DNA of 64,000 nucleotides from Siphonodentalium dalli (Eukaryota; Mollusca; Scaphopoda; Gadilida; Siphonodentaliidae), in contig CP136061.1 in NCBI GenBank assembly GCA_032622095.1, positions 16,802,440-16,866,439 of the forward strand, given 5' to 3'. Below the pieces are notes generated by a model that was given only the letters and a program-made list of their open reading frames with translations, had not been told where the DNA came from and searched no databases. Below, one piece after another: positions 1-10,557 of the stretch (position 1 is the stretch's first letter; every line of letters begins with the position of its first letter). The translations under genes were made by a program, and so were the position numbers.

Positions 1-1619
1 AATGATCTTTGAAAATACAAGTCCGGATTTACATTGTAAGACTGTTTTAAAATTTTGAAGGTCTCTATCATATCTCCACGGAATCTGCGAAACTTCACTG
101 ACATCCAATTGAGACGTATTGATCTTTGTTTATAATCCAGTTCTTTAAGTTGTGGGACCATTTTTGTAGCACGACGTTGTACACACTCTAGTGACATACA
201 CTGGTATTTATGGTGTGGGTGCCAAACAGTGTTACAGTACTCCAATACAGGTCTTACCATGGATATGTATAACTGTCTGAACGTGTCCAATTCCAAACTG
301 ACGAATGTTCTTTTTATTATGCCGAGGATTCGGTATGCCTTACTACATACAGCGTTCAATTTTTCATCAATCGTTACTCCTAAGTCTTTTTCCGATGGGC
401 TGACTAATATTGGTGGATTTTCTGGAACATCAGACATCACATATATATTGCGAGGATTGTTGTGGCCCATGTGTATAACATGCTTCTTCTTAGAATTGAA
501 TTGTAATTGCCAATCCATGGACCACTTACACATAGCATCAACATCTAGTTGTATATTGTCCTGAAGTGGATTTCCAATGATCTTAGTATCATCAGCGAAA
601 ATTTTGCATGTGGTAGTAACACATTCAGGTAAATCGTTAATGCACATTGTAAAAAGAATAGGTCCAAGAACACTACCCTGAGGTACACCGCTGATCACCG
701 ATGTCCAGTCTGAGAATGAAGAACTCACTCGAACTCTTTGTTGTCGACAACACAGAAACTCCTTTATCCACGAGAAAATGTCACGAATTCCGTATGAATA
801 TATTTTGCTGAGTAGCCTATTGTGCGGAACAGTATCAAAGGCTTTTTTGAAATCGAAATATATAACATCAACTGGTTCGCTGTTATCAAGAGACGATGTG
901 ACATGTGATAGATATTTGAGTAGTTGAGTTTTACATGAGCGGCCAGATCTAAATCCGTATTGACATGTAGTGAAAAGGTTATTTTCTTCCACGTGAGTCA
1001 TAACAGCATCAGCCACAAAAGACTCCAATAATTTGCAGAGAATACAGGTTAGACTCACAGGACGATAGTTTCCAGGATCAGATTTGGTTCCTTTTTTGAA
1101 AAGGCATGACACGTTCGCTTGTTTCCACAGCTGAGGTATTTTCCCCTCAGACAGAGATCTGTTTAACAGGATGGATAATGGTATACTGAGCTCCGATGCC
1201 GATTCTTTTAGTAGTTTTGGGTGGATGTTATCAGGCCCGCAGGCTTTGTTTGGATTTAGGTTGCGTAGTTTTCTCTCAATTGCATGGGGTGTGACTTGAA
1301 TACTTGCTAGGAATGTTCCATTGCAACGCTCGTCGATTACTGGTATATCTGTTTGATTCTCCTTTGTGAAAACCCCAGCAAAGAAATCGTTCAGCACTTT
1401 CGCTTTATCTTTGTCCTCTCGGGCAACAGTTTTGCCACCATTTGTCTTCAGGTCTCCGATCCCTTGCTGCGATGCTGTTTTGCTGCGCACATAATTCCAA
1501 AATGCTTTTGGGTTTTTGTGAGATTCTACTGAGATTTTCCTTTCAAATACCCTTTTCGTCGTCTTTATCAATATATTTGTATCACTTCGAAGCTTCTTAT
1601 AAATTTGATAGTCTGCGTC
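1..1619 (-). pseudogene. LINE reverse transcriptase domain, partial, open to the window edge
   Basis: Continuous reading frame on the minus strand from 1619 to base 1. It begins after an in-frame TGA (1620-1622). Reading it gives the standard RT blocks in order: an upstream 'GPDNIHPKLLK' block near 1215-1245, 'FKKGTKSDPGNYRPVSL' near 1055-1105, 'QYGFRSGRSCKTQLL' near 915-965, 'YFDFKKAFDTVPHNRLL' near 815-865 (first catalytic Asp), 'SGVPQGSVLGPILF' near 645-695 and 'FADDTKII' near 580-600 with the catalytic Asp pair. The thumb-like segment after that is also open. The frame lacks an ATG near its start and would be made as part of ORF2 together with the endonuclease. Missing C-terminus lies outside the window. 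Confidence 0.9.
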
Positions 1620-1650
1620 TCAACGAGATCTCCTGTACTTTTTGTAAGCC

Positions 1651-2571
1651 CTACGCTTCTCTGACTTTCGATATCGTATCCTTGTTAGCCCATGTATTTC
1701 GATTTTTTCCCCTGTTAAAACATTTCTTAGGTATGTGCGCATCAGCTAGTTCCATGACGGATTTGTTGAACATATTCCAGGCTTGTTGTAGTTCTATTTC
1801 ATGTAATCCTGACCAATCTTTCTCTCCCAGTTGTTGTCGTATCATATCGTAATTACCTTTGTGCCATAGAAAGCTGGGCTCCTTTGAATACTGATGGGCA
1901 GTTAATAGAGATGGTTCTATTTCAAACATAATAACGTCATGGTCGCTTTTACCTAGTGCTGCTTCGTGATCAATATTACTAATAACATCCAGATTATTTG
2001 TTATCAGAAGATCTAGAATGTTAGCTTTTTGATTTTCTCGGTGTCTTGTTGGCATATCTATAAGCTGCTGGAAGAAGTTTCTTGAAAGTGCATCAGCGAA
2101 TGCCTTCGCTTCCTCGTCATGCGAGATGCCAGTATCCCACGAAATTTCTGGATAGTTAAAATCTCCGACGATAAACACATTCTTGCGAGAAAAGGTACCC
2201 AAGGTGTCTATCAATTTTACAAGAAACTCGTTGATTTTATCGGATTCAGGACTACGGTATACACACCCAAATTGGATGGAATCATGACCTGTTTTCCATT
2301 CACACCACACTGATTCTGTGTAGCTACCACTCTCCAATTCCATGCATTTCTGTGCTGCCAGTGAGCGATGTGTATAGATAACAGTTCCTCTTTTAGTATT
2401 GTTTCCGAAGAATGCGTCATAGTAATCTATTTGGAATTCACTATCTGAAACATCTGTTTTCGTGCGTTTAGGAAGAGTTTCCGTTATGCAAATTATAGCA
2501 GGTCTATGTTCTTTTATGCGTAAATGAAGTTTGTCACGTTTATTGATCAGGCTATCGGCATTTGTATACAT
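1651..2571 (-). pseudogene. LINE ORF2 N-terminal part: AP-like endonuclease
   Basis: 306 codons starting MYTNADSLINK. This is the endonuclease/exonuclease/phosphatase fold that nicks target DNA for target-primed reverse transcription. Visible landmarks: N-terminal 'TNADSL' (residues 3-8), 'ITETLP' with the metal-binding Glu31, 'VYRSP' (104-108), 'GDFNYPEISW' with Asp137, 'LDLLITNN' (187-194) and the catalytic 'SDHD' (209-212). The upstream in-frame sequence is open to a TGA at 2623-2625, so translation could begin slightly earlier than the ATG at 2571. The frame stops at a TAG (1651-1653) only because of a one-base shift. The other frame across 1650-1690 reads an Arg/Lys-rich linker (SEKRRAYKKYRR) typical of the segment joining endonuclease to RT. 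Confidence 0.9.
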
Positions 2572-2676
2572 ACATATGGGATTAAAGTCATTTGAGGTTG
2601 AAGTCGGATGACTTGTTGCATATCAGGCAGTCCTCTGCATCAACCCCAATCCACTCCGTTTCACGATCTTGTCATC

Positions 2677-3477
2677 TCAAATGAAGAATTGTTCTTTGGG
2701 AAATTTCTTTCTCATTTCATGGCATTCCTCTCTGAGCTCTTTTTGTCGTTTACTCTCTGCAACTGTATAATCACGATTGAAATAAATTTTGGCCCGGTTT
2801 GAAGTATCCTTCACATTTTTGTTATATGATACTGCTTGTTGTAACAACTCATTTCTAGTTTCTTCTGTTGTCAAAATCAGTTTCATTGGACGAACTTTAC
2901 CCTGCGATTTAGTCCCAAGTCTATGGAATGCCTTCACTTCTTTGACGTCTATGTTCGTCATTCTCTCTAGGGTCTGTTCAATTAATTTTTTATCTTCAAT
3001 TCGAGAAAGTTCTGGGTCGGTTTCTTCGCTCTCCTTTATGTTTGCTACAATTATATACTTCTTTCGTTTTTGTTTCTGTTCGTACTCTTTAAAGCGTTCT
3101 TCTATTCTTGTGTCAAGGGATTCTTTGATTTGTTCCATTTCTACTTCAGACTGCTTTTTCTGGTCACGAAGGAGCTTCACTAATGAGTCCAACGTTGCTC
3201 TCATTGCCTTCATTTCCTCATGGATATTTTTATCAGAACTTTCTGTTTCTGCTGCGCAATTCTTACATAACCATTTCACACTTATTGACTTTTTCGTCAA
3301 TAATTTGTGGTCAGCAGCTGTCAAGTCTTGGCATTTTAGATGATATCTTCCATTGCAAGCTTCACATATTATACCAGTTGTATCCGTTTTTATATCTTCG
3401 ACACACAATCTACATGCTCGATCCTCTTTCTCATTGTTTGATGTAGTGGAAACCTTTCTCTTGGATGTTTTAGACAT
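2677..3477 (-). CDS. LINE ORF1: PHD finger, coiled coil, RRM-like domain
   Basis: 266 codons from an ATG in an A-rich context (3475-3477) to TGA. Residues 22-74 form a PHD-type zinc finger: Cys22, Cys25, Cys38, Cys41, His46, Cys49, Cys71 and Cys74 (C4HC3). Residues ~84-140 are a charged coiled coil (Glu/Lys heptads), and ~140-230 resemble the RRM-like nucleic-acid-binding domain of LINE ORF1 proteins (starts KKYIIVANIKESEE). ORF1 proteins of this type coat the element RNA and trimerise through the coiled coil; the PHD finger is common in CR1-like ORF1. This frame is intact even though ORF2 is broken. Confidence 0.88.
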   Translation of the reverse strand: MSKTSKRKVSTTSNNEKEDRACRLCVEDIKTDTTGIICEACNGRYHLKCQDLTAADHKLLTKKSISVKWLCKNCAAETESSDKNIHEEMKAMRATLDSLVKLLRDQKKQSEVEMEQIKESLDTRIEERFKEYEQKQKRKKYIIVANIKESEETDPELSRIEDKKLIEQTLERMTNIDVKEVKAFHRLGTKSQGKVRPMKLILTTEETRNELLQQAVSYNKNVKDTSNRAKIYFNRDYTVAESKRQKELREECHEMRKKFPKEQFFI

Positions 3478-3793
3478 TTTTAAGGTTTGAGATTCTTGAC
3501 ATCTTTGTCGTTGCTAAGGACTTGTATTGTCTCCTAACGAAAATAGGCAATGTCTTTAAGAAACTGTCCAGAAAATACATCCGTATTGTCCTTTGTTGAT
3601 ACAGATCCAGTTTATCCTTTGTAATCCATGTAATCCATTGATTATTGTGTTTCCGTAGCTTTGTTCCGTCATATTTGTTCGTATTTCTTGATAACTTACG
3701 CTTATTATGCTAGACCTTTTATTTTTCCATCTTCTCCATTATGACGTCACAGGAAACTTTATTATATAAGCGAGACTCAAATCACAAAGACAA

Positions 3794-4086
3794 TAAGCAA
3801 GATCACTGAGTGATGGCCATATTGGATTCATCCAGCCCCTGCTCAACAGTTTAAGAGCTACAGGTCTAAGTTATGTAGGTGCATTCCATATAAATGTATG
3901 GAACTTTTGAATGTTCATGATTCCATATATGGAATTCATGAATATTCAAAAACTCCATATATAGAATCATGAATATTCAAAAGTTCCATTTATGGAATGC
4001 ACCTCCAGAACTTTAACCTGTAGCACCTAAACTGCAGAACGTGGTTTGATGAACCCAATATGGCCGTGACTCAGTGATCTCGCTTA
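3794..4086. mobile_element. Fold-back MITE, copy 1 (family shared with 58285-58537)
   Basis: Imperfect palindrome. The left end TAAGCAAGATCACTGAG matches the inverted right end ...CTCAGTGATCTCGCTTA, followed on both arms by GGCCATATTGG and a TTCATC block. The centre is several near-inverted copies of CCATATATGGAAT. No coding capacity. A clear target duplication was not found, so the superfamily is open. A diverged copy near 58285-58537 has the same arms and the same centre. Confidence 0.75.
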
Positions 4087-4103
4087 TAGGAATAACATAG
4101 CTT

Positions 4104-5326
4104 CTCTTGGGTGCCTAATAAACGTACTTGTACGATTGTTAAATTTGTGTTAAAATTCCCGCCTGTACGATCGTTATTTGGCCCTGTACGTTTATTAAAT
4201 TTGGCAGTCGAAATATGTCAACCAATCTTTTTTTTATACAGGGATGATCTGTGATTATTGAACAAATAAAGCGTGTGTGTGTTGATTCGTACGCACGTTC
4301 GAAGACTCAGTTATATACACATCGAAACTATTTCTGTCACAGGATTTTCTTTGAACCAATCAAAACATCCGATATTAGTCCCCCCGAGAATCGCTTCTTT
4401 TATCATCGACGTCATTTCTTAAACCATCGCCCTAACACGTGGTCACTCGGTGCTATTTCTATCACAGACTTTCTTTGAACCAATCAAAACATCTGATAAT
4501 AATTGCCCCGGAATAGCTCAATGACGTAATTTCTAAAAGTGTTACACTTTCGTGTTCGTTTGTTTGTCAACTGCATGGGGCATCGATCGATGGGGAAATA
4601 ATATTGTTATCAGCTATTATCCTATACATAGTTCCCATACATTGTGGGTCGTCATCATCGATTAAAAATCCGAGCAACCATGAAACTAGTCAATTCGTTC
4701 GACACGTTTCTGCTGATAAGTGTAGTACCGGTACATGTACAGTACTAGTACTGGTACAATTGTATAGTATTAAGGCTGAACAAAAATCGGTTAGGGGGTC
4801 TCCCTTCCAACTAGTACTATTAGTGGGTGATTTTTGTATATGTTAAAGTATCTCGCAAAACATACTACTAGTAGTATATATATCCTTGGATCCCAAATTG
4901 TATTTAGTATTAGTACTAGTACTTACTAGTAAGAATACTATTGCTGAATATACAATCCATTTCTCAAAGTGGATTACAATGTAGTATTAACATATAAATT
5001 AGTACTAGTACTAGTACAATAATAGGACGAGCTATGGTGGATTTTAAATGAGTATTTCAATAGATTTGGGGAAATTTCCACCCTGTATGTTTATTCTGCC
5101 CTGTATGTTTATTCCACCCTGTATGCTTATTCCGCCCTGTATGTTCATTCCGCCCTGTATGTTTATTCCCCCCTGTATGTTTATTAAAAAATTGGAAATG
5201 TTTATTCCACCCTGTATGTTTATTCCGCCCTGTATGGTTATTAAAAAATTGGGAATATTCCGCCTTGTATGTTTATTCCGCCTTGTATGTTTATTCCGCC
5301 CTGTATGTTTATTAGGCACTCAAGAG
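4104..5326. mobile_element. Candidate non-autonomous element with 24-bp terminal inverted repeats
   Basis: The left end CTCTTGGGTGCCTAATAAAC (4104-4123, then GTAC) is the inverted counterpart of the right end ...GTTTATTAGGCACTCAAGAG (5307-5326), 22 of 24 positions over the full arms. Inside are an AGTACT/ACTAGT-rich stretch (4720-5010) and an 18-bp minisatellite (5079-5313) whose unit is itself a variant of the terminal sequence. No coding region and no certain target duplication; the inverted ends could also arise from repeat expansion. Confidence 0.5.
5079..5313. repeat. 18-bp minisatellite
   Basis: About 11-12 copies of a unit close to CCGCCCTGTATGTTTATT, interrupted twice by AAAAAATTGG spacers. 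Related single units (CCTGTACGTTTATTA) occur upstream near 4190. The period is a multiple of three, so both strands stay open and give repetitive pseudo-proteins. Confidence 0.9.
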
Positions 5327-6099
5327 TATAGAGCGTTTTCCATCTGAGAAAGTATAACTGTCTGATCTGGTTGCTTTGTTATCATATGGCTGCAAACAAT
5401 CTTACTGTACCAGGTATAAGCTTCCCAGATACTGCACTAGCGAGTTCCCTGCACTCCAATGTACATGTACAAGTAGTTATCCTCCCAAACAGAGGACCTG
5501 TTGCCAAGCGGAACAGAATAAATAGCGAAGAAAATAGCAATCAGGACATATCGATCAGTGAGGCTAACATATCCATTCCGCATATCACATGTCATTAACA
5601 GGCTATTTGTGGAAAAATTATTAGATATAGCCCTGTGTACTTTCTGATGTTGACTTGACACTTTGGAATCATCTGTATGCTATACATAATAATTCAGAGG
5701 CCTCATGCTTGTCTCATGAGCCAATCACAGATGGTCATATAATCTGGTAGCATTTTCTTTTCTTAGATCATGCCATGAATCTCTATTCTGGCTACTAGTC
5801 ACTGTGTAGGAATTCGTTCTATCGCCAGTTTGTGATGGTTCTTGACTGATTTGTGACGGTTCCTGATGATCGAAATTATACATTTTCACGACTTTTTGAC
5901 AGTTAAAATGCACTTTTGAGGCATCTAGGTGATAATTCGATTAGTTATTTTCAATCCCATCACAATCTGTGGCACCAATGAGCATGTTAATAACAGAACT
6001 TTCATTGTGCGAGTCATACCAACGACAAAAACCACGAATTTTGATAATTGTTTACGTTCTCTCCTGATCAGTTCTCGTCCCATTTAATCGTTCTATACA

Positions 6100-6325
6100 G
6101 TCACTTTCCCAGTTCGGGATAACTGATCGCATTCTCTCTGCACAAAAATTTCTCGGTTGATTTGCATGGTCATACATTGTTCCAAGACATAAGAAAACAT
6201 ATACTCTACAGTATTTAAAATGATTTTCGAATCGAGCTTTGACAAAAAAAAAGTATTTGGTTCTGAAATGACCCTGCCCATTTTTCCCAGTTCGGGATTT
6301 TTTTTTGCCGGTTCGGGATAACTGA
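6100..6325. repeat. Short dispersed repeat CAGTTCGGGATAACTGAT
   Basis: CAGTTCGGGATAACTGAT or a close variant appears near 6110, 6290 and 6308, the last two close together. Nothing else is recognisable between 5330 and 6660, which is AT-rich and without supported genes. Confidence 0.4.
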
Positions 6326-6668
6326 ATATTTGACAGAGCAGTTATCTTATCTGTTATTTTTTGTGTATTAAACTTTGATTTTATGTTATTTTATGCTAAT
6401 TCCTTTCAACAGAATGCATATTTGAGCTAATAAAATTGTTTAATGAGTGCGTGATAGCCTTTTTAAAATGACTGTTGATATCATGATTCATGTTTTAATC
6501 AGTTCAGGAATTTTTTTAATTTTTTTTTTAAACCTGCAGTATTTGCTTAACTAAATAACTCCAATGGTTATCTCATGTTTCTTGATGTGATTCTAAAACA
6601 TATACTCACCATTATTAAAAAAATATAAAGATTAACATTAATAGGCAATATAATTGATGGTTAAACTA

Positions 6669-7043
6669 CCCTGCTTGACAAAACAAGTGTCCACTTAACC
6701 GCGGTGCAGTTAGCGTTGCCACCGTGGCTGAAATGCAACTACACCGCGGCTCCACTGGCTAACTATAGTTGGGCCGCGGTGTACTTGCCGTTCGGCCATG
6801 GTGTAATTGCCGCGGTGTACGTTCATTAAACTGAAAAAAGACGATACAAACCAGAAATCTAACCACGGTGTACATGCCGTTCGGCTGCAGTGTAGTTGCC
6901 TTTCGGCCGCAGTGTACTTGCTGTTGGGCCACGGTGTACTTGCCGTTCGGCCGCGGTGATCAACTGCAGTTACAAACTCTGACACCGCGGTCGAACGGCA
7001 AATACACCGCGGTGCCAATGGACACTTGTTTTGTCCAGCGGGG
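6669..7043. mobile_element. GC-rich MITE with TA target duplication
   Basis: 375 bp. Left terminus CCCTGCTTGACAAAACAAG; the right terminus read inward is CCCCGCTGGACAAAACAAG, and both continue GTGTCC. The element is flanked by TA on each side (6667-6668 and 7044-7045), as expected for Tc1/mariner-type insertion. The interior is a cluster of ~22-24-bp direct and inverted repeats around CCGCGGTGTACTTGCCGTTC, so it can fold extensively. Its base composition is much more GC-rich than the flanks. No coding region. Confidence 0.82.
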
Positions 7044-7279
7044 TATGACTGGTGTCAGCCTACCCAAATTTGTCTTATTTCTGTGATTGTAAGCATTGGT
7101 ATAGTGTTACTTTATATATGTAAAAGTACTAAGAAGTCCTACTAAAATTCAAATACCCCTCCCTAGATTAACAATACTAACAAAAAGTCTATACAGCTGT
7201 GTGGGTGTGGTTGCCAATGTCCGGCCATCAGCGCCATTCAGCGGTTCTCCTGACATAGCAGGTATTTACAATATAAGAC

Positions 7280-7386
7280 AAGAGGTGGCATCAGAGATGC
7301 TGTGTCTCGTTTTCGGTGGCTTACCGCCGGTGGCTACCGCCAATTGGTGTGCATCAGTATCGGTAGACTAATTAATAGGTGAAATC
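7280..7386. other. Isolated hAT-end-like motif and flank of the 161-bp array
   Basis: CAAGAGGTGGCA at 7280 is the same 12 bases as the left end of the hAT-like element at 8599. It may be a remnant end or chance; no matching partner end or duplication was found. Confidence 0.3.
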
Positions 7387-8520
7387 GAAAAATGACTAAT
7401 TAAGGGCCATAACTCCATCAAATTTTATCGGGCCAGTCTGGTTTTCGAACTCGTCCGAAATATTCTTGGCAAGTATGTCTATTCCAAATTTTAAACAAAT
7501 CGGAGAACGTTTGTTGAAGTTATCGCTCTAACGAGCTAAAAATTCACGAAAAATGACTAATTAAGGGCCATAACTCTATCAAATTTTATTGGGCGAGGCT
7601 GGTTTTCGAACTCGTCCAGGATATTATTGGAAGACACTTATATACCAAATTTTAGTTGAATCGGATGACGTTTGTTGAAGTTATCGCGCTAACGAGCTGA
7701 AAATTCGTACAAAATGACTACTTAAGGACCACAACTCTATCAAATTTTATCGGACCGGGCCGGTTTTCTAACTCGTCCGAGGTATTTTTGGGAGACACCT
7801 ATATATCAAAATTTCAATCAAATAGGATGATGTTTGTTAAATTATCGCGCTAACGAGCTGAAATTTTTTGAAAAAATGACTAATTAAGGGCCATAACTCT
7901 ATAAAATTTTATCGGACCTGGCCAGTTTTCGAACTCGACCGAGATATTCTTGGGAGACACCTATATACCAAATTTCAATCAAATCGGATAACGTTTGTTG
8001 AAGTTATCGCGCTAACGAGCTGAAAATTCGTGAAAAATGACTAATTAAGGGCCATAACTCTATCAAATTTTATCGGACCAGGCCGGTTTTCGAACTCATC
8101 CGAGATATTCTTGGGAGACACTTATATACCAAATTTCAATCAAATCGGATAACGTTTGTTGAAGTTATCGCGCTAACGAGCTGAAAATTCGTGAAAAATG
8201 ACTAATTAAGGGCCATAACTCTATCAAATTTTATCGGACCAGGCCGGTTTTCGAACTCGTCCGAGATATTCTTGGGAGACACCTATATCCCAAATTTCAA
8301 TCGAATCAGATAACGTTTGTTGAAGTTGTTGCGCTAACGAGCCTAAAATCAGTGAAAAATGGCAAAGGGCCATAACTCTGTAATAAATGTGCGGACGAAC
8401 CCGATTTTTTGTCTGCAGCTTACGTGCATGGATATGTACTCACACACCAAATTTTTAATCCGTCAATAAACGGTTGAGTTATAAGCAAAACACGTCGCCC
8501 GCCCGCCCACCGTCCCTCAT
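7387..8520. repeat. 161-bp tandem array
   Basis: Unit starts at 7387, 7548, 7709, 7870, 8032, 8193 and 8354, giving a 161/162-bp period and about seven copies, the last degenerate. The unit begins GAAAAATGACTAATTAAGGG and includes CCATAACTCTATC, a 'cggttttcgaactcgtcc' block and GTTGAAGTTATCGCGC. A pyrimidine-rich stretch with CGCCCGCCCGCCC follows the array. Units of about 160 bp embedded in mobile elements are known in bivalves (pearl/BIV160-type repeats); sequence identity to those was not tested. Confidence 0.9.
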
Positions 8521-8598
8521 CAAACTATAAGTCGAGTTTTGGAAAAAAACTTGACTAATAAGATAAGTTACAGCATTTGAGTACTGGGTTACTAGAGA

Positions 8599-9700
8599 CA
8601 AGAGGTGGCACGACAATTGATTTTGATAATCGATAATCGGTCGTCAATAATCGACTATAATCGATTAATCGTACCTAATATTAATAACATCAGTGGAAGT
8701 ATACCGTAATATGGCCTATTGCCTGGGTGCTCGTTAACTCAATAACTGCACTGTCGCTGGTCATTTGAGACATTGGCTGATGTAATTTTTAAGTTAATAA
8801 AATGCATCATAAACCACTGTTAATGACTAATGAGCATAATGTATTGAATACCAGCAAGTTCTCAGCAATGTTATGGTTATAATATTTGTGAGTTCATTAG
8901 AACGAACGTAGCGATTAATTTAAGTTTTAGGAATAGCCACATAAACAAACAATACAAAAGTAGGAATGAACAATGGACCGCCGGTTGTTCCTAAATAAAG
9001 GAATCAAATGTTATGGATACTATAAGTTTCATCAAACTTCCAGAGCGTGGTTAACAATCACAAATGTGTGCCCCACCTGCAAATTGCATGACTCAGAACA
9101 ATTTAAGTATTTGATAACAGTCTGTTTCATTCAGCATTCACCACACGATATGCGATAGCCTTTACTAGTAACTTCTAAGTATACATTTGTACTTACTGAT
9201 TAAAATGCCATATATATATTGTTCCCTGGTTTTAGAGAGAATGTCAATCAACATCCCATTGGTCCAATCAGATTCAAGGGCGAGTGCATTCAGTTCATTG
9301 AACACGGTGACAGTCGGCACATTTCAAAGACATATTGCCACCTTTCAAGCATATTAAAATATACAACGATGTCGCAATGTGTTCAAATCTGCAGTGCGGC
9401 CAATTTGTAGAATATTCAACGATCCGACGAGAAACCATGTCGCATCATCAACTGAACTGCCAACTGTTTGCAACATATATCAGTAGTACTCATGTTATTG
9501 GAATCTCTTTGGTATGCGATCAAAGGATGTTAACACCTCGGTTGTATATAGAACTGTGTAAAATAAACACGGTATTCAATAATACCAGGCATCTTCTGAC
9601 ATCCGATATAAATAACACAGATTAATAGACGATGGAAATGGTAATTGATTATCGGCTTTATCAACGGTTCATCGATTATACGATTAATCGTGGCACCCCT
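8599..9700. mobile_element. Non-autonomous hAT-like element with 8-bp TSD
   Basis: 1,102 bp flanked by an exact 8-bp duplication ACTAGAGA (8591-8598 and 9701-9708). The inward ends align as AGAGGTGGCACGA (left) and AGGGGTGCCACGA (right), followed on both sides by stretches of ATCGATTA/TAATCGAT-type sequence, which is characteristic of hAT termini. The open frames inside are short, overlapping and unlike transposase. Mobility would need an autonomous hAT elsewhere. Confidence 0.85.
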
Positions 9701-9708
9701 ACTAGAGA

Positions 9709-10087
9709 CAGGCTAGCATTTCATTCATTCACTCAGAAACAGTCGCTCAATTGATCACACTACTGAGTAATTAAATATGCTCAATTTAAAACAAATTTCC
9801 CATTCTTTCAGTTTCTTTGGATAAATGTTTCCAGGGCCCAGGAGAACTAAGTTTGTTAGATTTGTAGAGAGCACATGTAGCAGACAAACATACTGTGTGT
9901 CTAAACAGTGGCCTGGTCACTTACATCAAAAGCTTTTAAGGCCAAATGTAAAAAATCTACTAATATGTAGTACGGGTTTCCCTACCTACATGTACCCCAT
10001 TTTAAAGCCAGTGTGTTACTTAAAAAAATTTTTTAATGGTTTTCAAGATATTTTTTTGAAACCTTTTATAAAAAAAACAAAAATAAT
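9709..10087. other. Intergenic stretch without recognisable content
   Basis: AT-rich sequence. The open frame at 9825-10172 runs into the dispersed repeat that starts at 10088 and shows no known motif. Confidence 0.4.
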
Positions 10088-10557
10088 TGTCAATGTCTCA
10101 GAATGGTTTGTTATCTGTCAAAAATCAATGTTATCAAAATCTTGCATTAGATATGAAAAGCCATATGAATAGGTCATTTTTTTTCTGACATGTAACTCAA
10201 ACCAAATATTTGTTTTTCTTTCCAGGCCTAAACCTTAATGCAAATTTATGCCAAAAAACCCATGATCAAGGCTAATGAAAACAATTATAGACAAAATGTA
10301 GCCATGCCCACTCACAAGTTAATAAGTGATGCAGGCTTTTAAGGGCACCCTGTTATGCTGTACACCTGTTATGTTGGATTAATATTTAAAATCCTTGCAT
10401 GCAGCATTATGGTTGTTTGCAGCCCAGATATGTTGTCTGTTTATTATATCCAGGCCTTAAAATTCATACTAATTTGTGAGAATCAAAATGTACTAGTAGC
10501 GTTTCTACAGTGAATCAGCTGCTTAAAATTACGAGAATCAAATATGTAATAATCATG
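10088..10557 (+). repeat. Dispersed repeat Z, copy 1
   Basis: Shares about 450 bp of highly similar sequence with 27772-28262, from TGTCAATGTCTCAGAATGG to GTAATAATCATGATT. Copy 1 has about 25 bp extra near 10487-10512; copy 2 has about 45 bp extra near 27807-27855. A further short shared piece (TTGGTTCGTGATAAGCTA) lies at 11180 and, directly before copy 2, at 27742. The order of the pieces differs between the two places, so one copy has been rearranged. Confidence 0.85.

Larger units (their letters stand above)
1..3477 (-). mobile_element. Broken LINE, CR1/Jockey-superfamily type, 3' end beyond the window
   Basis: Non-LTR retrotransposon read on the minus strand: a PHD-finger/coiled-coil ORF1 (2677-3477), an AP-endonuclease domain (1651-2571) and a reverse transcriptase running off the left edge. 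ORF1 and the endonuclease share one frame, separated by TGA codons at 2677 and 2623. The RT frame is offset by one base from the endonuclease frame, so there is a frameshift between about 1740 and 1650, and the RT frame has a TGA at 1620-1622 where the neighbouring residues suggest an original CGA (a CpG-to-TpG type change). No other stop lies in the RT frame down to base 1, so this copy is young but inactive. The assignment rests on domain order and an FADD-type RT; the clade (CR1, L2, Rex-like) is not settled. Confidence 0.9.

Noticed and set aside
1442-3446. Plus-strand open frames across the LINE
   Set aside because: Antisense shadows of ORF1 and ORF2, which have recognisable domains on the minus strand.
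5044-5347. Open frames with repeated IPPCMF on plus and NIQGGI on minus
   Set aside because: Direct translation of an 18-bp minisatellite on both strands; no start context or conserved flanks.
7278-8610. 14-bp direct repeat GACAAGAGGTGGCA as target duplication of the 161-bp array element
   Set aside because: Twelve of the 14 bases at the right copy belong to the end of the adjacent hAT-like element, which has its own exact 8-bp duplication.
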